This document shows positions 58,263 through 64,000 of a stretch of DNA of 64,000 nucleotides, in pieces; position 1 is the first letter of the stretch; each line of letters opens with the position of its first letter. The notes under the pieces are model-generated. The model was not told the origin of the DNA. It was given only the letters and a program-made list of their open reading frames with translations, and searched no databases. Origin of the DNA: Isoetes taiwanensis (taxonomy: Eukaryota; Streptophyta; Lycopodiopsida; Isoetales; Isoetaceae); contig JAJEKV010000041.1 of NCBI GenBank assembly GCA_021234155.1, positions 12,656,689-12,720,688 of the forward strand. Direction: 5' to 3'. The position numbers were made by a program, and so were the translations under genes.

Positions 58263-58508
58263 GACAAGCATACAAAGCCACAACCCTCTATAACTAGATT
58301 TAAGTCCCTTTGCACACCCTTGTTATTTGTATGTGAGGGCTACAGACAAGCATGTAGAACCACAACCCTCAATAATTAGATTTAAGACCCTTTGCATACC
58401 CTTGTTATTTGTATGCGAGGGCTACAGACAAGCATACAAAACCACAACCCTTTATAATTAGATTTAAGACCCTTTGCATACCCTTGTTATTTGTATGCAA
58501 GGAAGAAC
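58263..58508 (+). repeat. 82-bp tandem repeat, three copies
   Basis: GACAAGCAT starts at 58263, 58345 and 58427, an exact 82-bp period. Each unit holds CCACAACCCT, TAGATTTAAG, CCCTTGTTATTTGTATG and GAGGGCTACA. It lies about 200 bp upstream of the LTR end at 58708. Confidence 0.93.
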
Positions 58509-58707
58509 AGACGGACGGATGAATAGACAAACAAAGTGTGCGAGTGCGCACTGGCCCACCGGGAGACCATCAAGTGCCATGGGGCGGTACAATGAACATA
58601 GGCATCAAGCCTGACTACCATACCACAGAATATATAGTTTGAAAACTGTGTCTCTAAAGTGCACTAAAAGATATCAAGGGCGATCTGACCATGTTGCACA
58701 TATTCAC

Positions 58708-58914
58708 TAAGAGGTTATCCAGTTGGGCTAATATGTTCTCAGAATTGGGAAGAACCAGAGATCCTATTTGCAAAGCTCACAAAATCAGCCGCTTAGGTGG
58801 TGAATTTGTACCAGAAGCTTCTGTTTTGTACCAAGGATTGGCTGTAAGAGATTTCTTGAAGATGTTTGTGTTTTTACTTTGTTGAATTTGCAGGAAGACG
58901 GATGATTCGTAACA
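58708..58914 (+). mobile_element. 5' LTR end of an iMet-primed LTR retrotransposon
   Basis: About 207 bp match 61714-61919: GTTATCCAGTTGGGCTAA, AATTGGGAAGAACCAGA, CCAAGGATTGGCTGT and GAGATTTCTTGAAGATG. It ends AACA, immediately before a primer-binding site. Homology stops upstream, so only the LTR end survives here. Confidence 0.75.
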
Positions 58915-58916
58915 AT

Positions 58917-58929
58917 TGGTATCAGAGCC
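58917..58929 (+). promoter_or_regulatory. Primer-binding site complementary to initiator tRNA-Met
   Basis: TGGTATCAGAGCC, two bases after the LTR end, is the standard iMet PBS of plant LTR retrotransposons. Confidence 0.88.
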
Positions 58930-59099
58930 ATGTTTCTTTCGTTGAAGCTTGTGGGCAATGGTTCTAGATTGTAGTCTTAGATCAGAGGAATATAATCGCC
59001 AAATTTCACTTTAAGTCAAGTAGGAAAGCCATCCAAGGAAGGAGATTGTTTTACAGGAAATTAATTTAAAAAGTATCATTACCTCTAACAGACACAAGG

Positions 59100-61060
59100 A
59101 GCAACCAAGGTTTAGGTGTTTCTGAGGGGATGAGGATGGTCGCTCGTGATGATGGCGCTTAGGGCTGCCGGCGGTTTTCCTTGTAACTTGAGCATCCGGA
59201 CTCCATTTTTGATGATCTTAGGTTCGTTGGAAAGCTTGTCCCGAGAGCTCTCCATCAACATCAATTTTGTTAGGGTTTGCTGTCAGGTTAGGGGCCGGAT
59301 TTGGGTCTGTTCCATTTCGGCCAAGTATAGTAGGGATGGGGAAGATGATATTGCTCCAAAGATCCAAGGCGGCAAAGAAAACGTGAGTCTACCACCGGTT
59401 TGGTGATACGTGATGCCCCTGTTTGCGCAAAAGAGGTAAATAATTCAGGTTGGAAGCTCTTTTGCCTTCTATGGTGGCTACTCCAAAGGGTTCTTGAAGA
59501 AAGGGATTTTCCTCCCTTTGCAAGGCGCCGCTAATAAGGGAGGAGAAGTTAATGGGAATTTGCATCAAATAGGTACGATTCCAGTCCTAATGTAGATTCT
59601 CGGCCTCGGACAAAATGATAGTGCTTGAAGTCGCCCCGATTCTCATACAAAAGTTTCATATCAAGGATTTAGTGATTGGCTTTGTAAGGATATATCTAAT
59701 GCATCTAGAAAGGCAAGGGGTAGCATCCGCTTTTACGTGTATTGTCTCAAGGGAGTAAGGAGGAGTTGTCGCAATTCTCGACACACATTGAAAGCCCCAT
59801 CAGTTTCAAAATTTCAATGGCCAGCTTGCCTCCCGGATGACATATTTTTTTACCACCGATTGTCGAGTGTGGTTCAAGCTTCCGTATTCCCCGTGGTTGA
59901 GGTGGACCAGCAAGCTCATATTAAATGTGCCGAGAACTTATCTTCCCGTGCGGTTCTTGGGTACTTTTATCGGTGGTTATTTAGATTTTTCTCGGTTTCG
60001 TGTTTGGTTATCTCGGGCTTTTGAGACGCCTTCAACTTCCCCTTTTTAGTCCATCAAGTTGTTGGCAAAAACTTTGTTCTTATTATGTTTGAAAGCAAAG
60101 ATGCAAAGGGACTCTTTGGTATCAAGAGGGATTGATCCACTTGGTGGAGAATATATGATGTACCAAGTATTATTCTCCCTCGGCTTCACATCGATATGGT
60201 TCTACCGGGTTCTCGATACCTAATCTTCCTCCCATTTAATGGCTCATCAATTTCTAGTTGCAATTGCAATGAGACTTGGGGGTTCATATCTCACACTCCA
60301 TCATGAATGGTCCAAGAATTTGTGTGTCAATGCCGTGGACTCGCCTTTACCAGATTGTATAGTTGTGAAGAGCGGACCGTGGTATAAAAAGTCGATCTTA
60401 AGCTTCGAATGGTCCGCATTAGCCCGCTTGTTTCCTCGATAAGGAGGGTTTTGTTAGCTTTTGGCCGAGGTACTCGTAAGGCCCCTCGCATGTGTTCAAC
60501 ATTCTTCCCAAGTTCAAGCTCCCAATTTGTTATTTCTTCATCTATACATGATCAAACTTTGCGGTTGCTTTGCATTCCTCGGCTATGGAAGATGCTCTAG
60601 ATACGGGTTCCCCTGGTGTCATCCTTAGCACCATCGGCTGCAGCTATAGTCTCTACTACTCTCCACGTTGCAGCTTCTGCCTCTCATGCTTCTGAGGTTG
60701 TTATGGCTGATGTTCCTAATCTTTAGTGCACTAAAGAGCCATGGCAACAGGTCAATTGGAAGAAGGCAGCGCGGAGGAAGTCTGTGATATCATCTCATGA
60801 GGCTATCCTGCCTCGCACTATTCAATGGCATGAGAATCTGATGTCTGTTGATGATCATCTCGATGATGTAGAACATGATGACTGTGATGAGGCCATTAAA
60901 CGCCTCAAGGTGGCACAAGGATTATGATTATACTCTGTGTATGGGTGGTTTTGCTTAGTGGACTATTTCGTCCTCTAGGTTTTGAGTCCCATGTCACAGA
61001 TCTCTTGTATATATCTTGATTTTCCTTGATAATAAATTGTCGTTCTTCAAAAAAAAGGTT
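59100..61060 (+). pseudogene. LINE-like remnant inside the LTR pair
   Basis: Broken frames (59146-59406, 59737-60024, 60239-60442) and an ending TTCCTTGATAATAAATTGTC followed by a short A-run at about 61050 match the 3' style of the LINE end at 44.2 kb. DSPLPDCIVVKSGPWYKK at about 60328 could be a decayed zinc-knuckle region of a LINE ORF1. Identification rests mainly on the 3' end. It probably inserted into an older LTR element. Confidence 0.4.
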
Positions 61061-61223
61061 TAGGTGTTTGCGATTTATAAGGTCAAGGGGTATTTAAAAA
61101 AGATGGAATGTGTGTGTACATATGAGTGATGGAGTGACTGAGCATTGTTTCATTTTTTTTTAGTAATGAAAGAATTTCTTTTCAATCAAATGTTGCTCTA
61201 GAGTAAGGAATTAAGGAGTTAAT

Positions 61224-61919
61224 TGTGACGGCAGCACAAAAGCGAGTTCCTTAGTATAATATCTTATAGGCAGATGGTAAGTATACCAACCTACGGAAAT
61301 CCTTTCAAAACATATAGTCAGGTGACTAGCTTAGAGAAAAAGGTGGATATTCCAAAGAAAGCGTATAGTCGGACAACTAGCTTTGATAAAAGGTGGTTGT
61401 TTTCGCAAGAAGATGATCGAATCTGATCGGTCTTGAGATCGAATCGGAAAGAAATTATTTTATAAGGCAAATAATTGAGGACGATCAGTCTTGAGATGGA
61501 AAGGAATTGTTATGGCAAAGCTCGGGGGTATGATTCAGAGGACTTGCAAAAAGAACATAGATGTAATTGTAGATTTAAAGCCATTGATAATCCTAATTTA
61601 GCTAAAGGTTGTTTCTTCTCCAAAAGGTTTGAGTACTATATATAATTCATTAGCCAATTCAAAAAAAGAGCATTGTTTGATTCCTAATCCATAACTTCCG
61701 AGCATATCCCAGAGAAGTTATCCAGTTGGGCTAACAAACTCTCAAAATTGGGAAGAACCAGATATCCTATTTGCAGTGTTCTCAAGTCTAAGCCCGATTG
61801 GGTGGTGAATTTGTGTTAGAAACTTTTGTTTTGTGCCAAGGATTGGCTGTGAGAGATTTCTTGAAGATGTTTGTGTTTTTACTTTGCTGAATTTGCAAGA
61901 AGACGGGTGATTTATAACA
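61224..61919 (+). mobile_element. 3' LTR of the iMet-primed element
   Basis: The last 206 bp (61714-61919) match the 5' LTR end at 58708-58914 and stop at the same AACA. A possible TG start is at 61224, just after a purine-rich stretch (AGAGTAAGGAATTAAGGAG) that could be a polypurine tract. The start is a guess; the end is well supported. Confidence 0.6.
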
Positions 61920-61981
61920 GGACGTGTGTCGCCACGATCCTCTAGCTGCCTATCGAGCCATTGTCCTCCGAGAAGGGGAGA

Positions 61982-63650
61982 TGTAGTCTGTGACGTTCCA
62001 AGTATTTATACGGTATACGTCTAAATATACTGACACGTCACGCAGTAAAGATACGCCACCATGGGGTATTTTAATTTAAAGCGTTGACCTAAAAGGGATT
62101 AATTAGCTATGCTAAATTAGTTATTAAGGGATAATGCCCTATAATTAGGGAAGTATTGTCAAATTAATTCAATTAAGTTAATTGATTACTTAGGAAGGTG
62201 CCACCTGGCCAAATTCGATTGACCAGCATGGGAATGCTAACTTGAGCCATCAAAGTGGATCACTACCCCCATTTGACCCTTAATCGAACCCAGAGGAGCA
62301 AATGGCCGCGCCTAAGTTTGCTAAGCACCCAAGTTCTTGGAAGATGGAGGCACCCCATGATAATGGATCCAGTCAAAACTCGGGTGAGTAGATAGTCTAG
62401 TTTGATATCTCTATGGCTAGCGCTTCAGTCAGTCTTCTCTGAGTCTTCTCTGGTTGTCCTTGCTTAAGATTAACCCTTCTTTGATATTTAGAATTACATT
62501 TAATTATGGATTATGTTTTGTTATGAATGGATGGATGAATCTATGAAAGTATCTCCTTAGCCCTCCCGTAGCGGGGATTAGAGGGGGTAGAGACCTTAGT
62601 GCCTTATGCTCTTAGTATGCTCCTAGTAGCTCCTTTAATTCCCAATTTTTAAGCGGCTTTGTGCACAAGAGACCTCCGGAGCGAGGAGTGCTATGGAATT
62701 GCTCCTTTTTAGAAGGGGCCTTGCAGGTGAAGTGGGGGGGGTCTTGCACGAACATACAAGGCTCATGGGACTCCCACAAAGGGGCTGGGCGATGGCCTGG
62801 GCCGAGGGCTCTGCATGGGTCTCCACACTCACTCAAGTGCAGGTGTGACCCGTATGGGGCACCCTCACTTTGTATAGATTTAGGGGAGTAGCCTGCAATG
62901 GATGCGGGGGTCGACAATCGCGACGTATTCTCTAGCTCACCATGGAACCCTTTGTGATCACAGAGGGGCAGCTTCCCCAGGCACGCCTCATCGGGCGTGT
63001 CTTCATAAAACCCGGAGTAGGCTGGTGGGTACCTTGAGTGCGTCTTGGGAGGCGACAAGTGATGCCATAGCATGAGATTGACTCATGCAAAGTGTGCCGC
63101 GCGAGGAGAGCGTGTTAGTCACATTGCCTCACAGTCTGAGACTATTCATGCATCTGGCGGACGGGTCAAGCTCAGGATCCTCGATCAACCCGGTCGAACA
63201 TCCAAGGCTCCCTTGAAGACCAAGCGGCGAACCACGCAGATCAAAGCCTTTGGCAATCAACAAGAGGCTCCGCTGATAAGTGGCGGCCCGTCACCCCGCC
63301 AGCTCCGTCGGCGTGATTCTAGAGCACTTCAAGAGGCACCGCCAACATTCCTGCAAAGAACGCCTCCTTCGAGAGTCGGCACGATCGGTCGAGTGTCTAT
63401 ATTGGGCCCAAGGCCATTGTACTATATATATGAGTAGAGTTAGCTCATAAGTTTTTAGATGAGTTTTGAGTCTTGTCTCCTTCGATTTTCTCTCTATTCG
63501 CGAGCTCATGTATTTTCATCATTGATATCAAGGAAGCTTATCATCTTTCTCTCATTTGCTCTGTTCTCTTCTTTTTCTTCTCTTCGGCAAATCCCCACGT
63601 GACATAGTCCTCAGGACTCTCTGTTAGATCCACGGGTCCCTCCGCATCTT
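61982..63650 (+). mobile_element. Long gypsy LTR (second copy of the 30.5 kb family)
   Basis: Purine-rich GAGAAGGGGAGA precedes TGTAGTCTGTGACG at about 61982, a typical polypurine tract plus LTR start. The region 62.57-63.01 kb matches the inverted fragment at 41.2-41.8 kb, and 63.34-63.65 kb matches 30.49-30.87 kb and 40.9-41.2 kb. TATATATATG near 63423 may be its TATA box. If the limits are right the LTR is about 1.65 kb. A 153-codon minus-strand frame (62612-63073) is antisense to the LTR and I do not call it. Confidence 0.6.
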
Positions 63651-64000
63651 CCGAGGAGTTCCGAACCCGGACCCCAAACAGCATTGTGGCGTGCAGATGC
63701 GATTTTATCCCTACTTTCTTCCATCGCCATGTGTCCGTAATTTCATGAAGAACTCCTTTCTCAGACGGCCTCTCGCTTGGAGGCGCCATCGGCGTCGGGG
63801 AAACTGTTCGCGACATGTATGGATACGCTTATGACATGAGGGGGAAGCCATCTTCGGTCTAGGGCTCAGTCCGCGCCACCCACCCTCGTGTCCAGTCTCG
63901 TCCAGTTCCCCGCCCCAGCGTGCAAACGTTGCTCACAACCTCGGTCTCCTCTCATCACTGTCGGGGAGCCTTGCTCGGGCTCAACCTTCTCATGATTTTC
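63651..64000 (+). mobile_element. Start of gypsy internal leader, cut by window end
   Basis: Continues the match with 30.87-31.14 kb (GAAGAACTCCTTTC, CGACATGTATGG, ATGACATGAGGGG, CCTCGTG). The rest of this element should lie beyond position 64000, unless this is only a solo LTR with a bit of leader. Confidence 0.55.

Noticed and set aside
62612-63073. 153-codon minus-strand frame
   Set aside because: Lies wholly inside a gypsy LTR that also occurs at 41.2-41.6 kb, where the frame is not kept.
1-64000. tRNA and rRNA genes
   Set aside because: I looked for tRNA A/B-box pairs and cloverleaf arms near T-runs and for conserved rRNA segments and saw none I could support. The only tRNA-related signal is the primer-binding site at 58917.

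Overview
This is nuclear DNA from a land plant. It has short GT-AG introns (65 to 440 bp), a plant-type HMA5-like copper ATPase, Ty3/gypsy and tRNA-iMet-primed LTR retrotransposons, LINE remnants and many short tandem repeats. The repeat load and poorly known transposon families would fit a large-genome non-flowering plant such as a fern or lycophyte, but that placement is a guess. Only one conserved host gene is clear, on the minus strand at 48.1-51.6 kb.

Layout. 1-3.8 kb: a segment bounded by 16-bp inverted repeats, holding a purine-rich tract, several tandem duplications and about ten copies of a CTTTCTCGACTCG...CGAGTCGAGAAAG hairpin. 3.8-5.5 kb: decayed minus-strand coding sequence of unknown function. 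5.5-12.9 kb: repeats, including a 157-bp tandem array, a ~557-bp unit, and a 19-bp repeat (CAAACATGCCAAGGTGGCT and variants) whose blocks flip orientation and form a large inverted structure at 9.9-11.7 kb.

14.9-30.4 kb is the most unusual part. A minus-strand gene of unknown function (15.3-17.0 kb) has a diverged relative at 24.1-26.2 kb. A plus-strand gene resembling DUF7869-type, possibly DDE-fold, transposase-like proteins (21.1-23.9 kb) has a diverged relative at 28.1-30.35 kb. The same two protein types therefore alternate twice. The DNA between minus-strand and plus-strand partner holds a palindromic repeat array, ACACGCC/GGCGTGT in the first set and a TGTTG/CGCGATC hairpin family in the second. 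The first set also contains a small intact two-exon gene (17.35-17.71 kb), divergent from the minus-strand gene, a coiled-coil reading frame and a long hairpin. I read this as two transposon-derived multi-gene modules with module-specific binding-site-like palindromes. That is inference from sequence.

30.5-41.2 kb: a decayed Ty3/gypsy element (gag zinc knuckle, protease, RT, RNase H, integrase in that order) with about 4 kb of extra sequence after integrase, including a possible antisense ORF. It cuts off the second DUF7869-type gene. An inverted LTR fragment lies at 41.2-41.8 kb and a LINE 3' end with poly(A) at about 43-44.2 kb. 48.1-52.3 kb: HMA5-like P1B-ATPase with intact splice sites but many 1-2 base frame breaks. 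52.4-58.5 kb: AT-rich DNA with small tandem duplications. 58.7-61.9 kb: a pair of ~207-bp LTR ends with a perfect iMet primer-binding site, enclosing LINE-like debris. 62.0-64.0 kb: a second long gypsy LTR and leader, running off the window.

Nearly every reading frame in the window is broken by small indels, often in homopolymers. For the transposons this fits decay. For HMA5 it may equally be uncorrected sequencing error.
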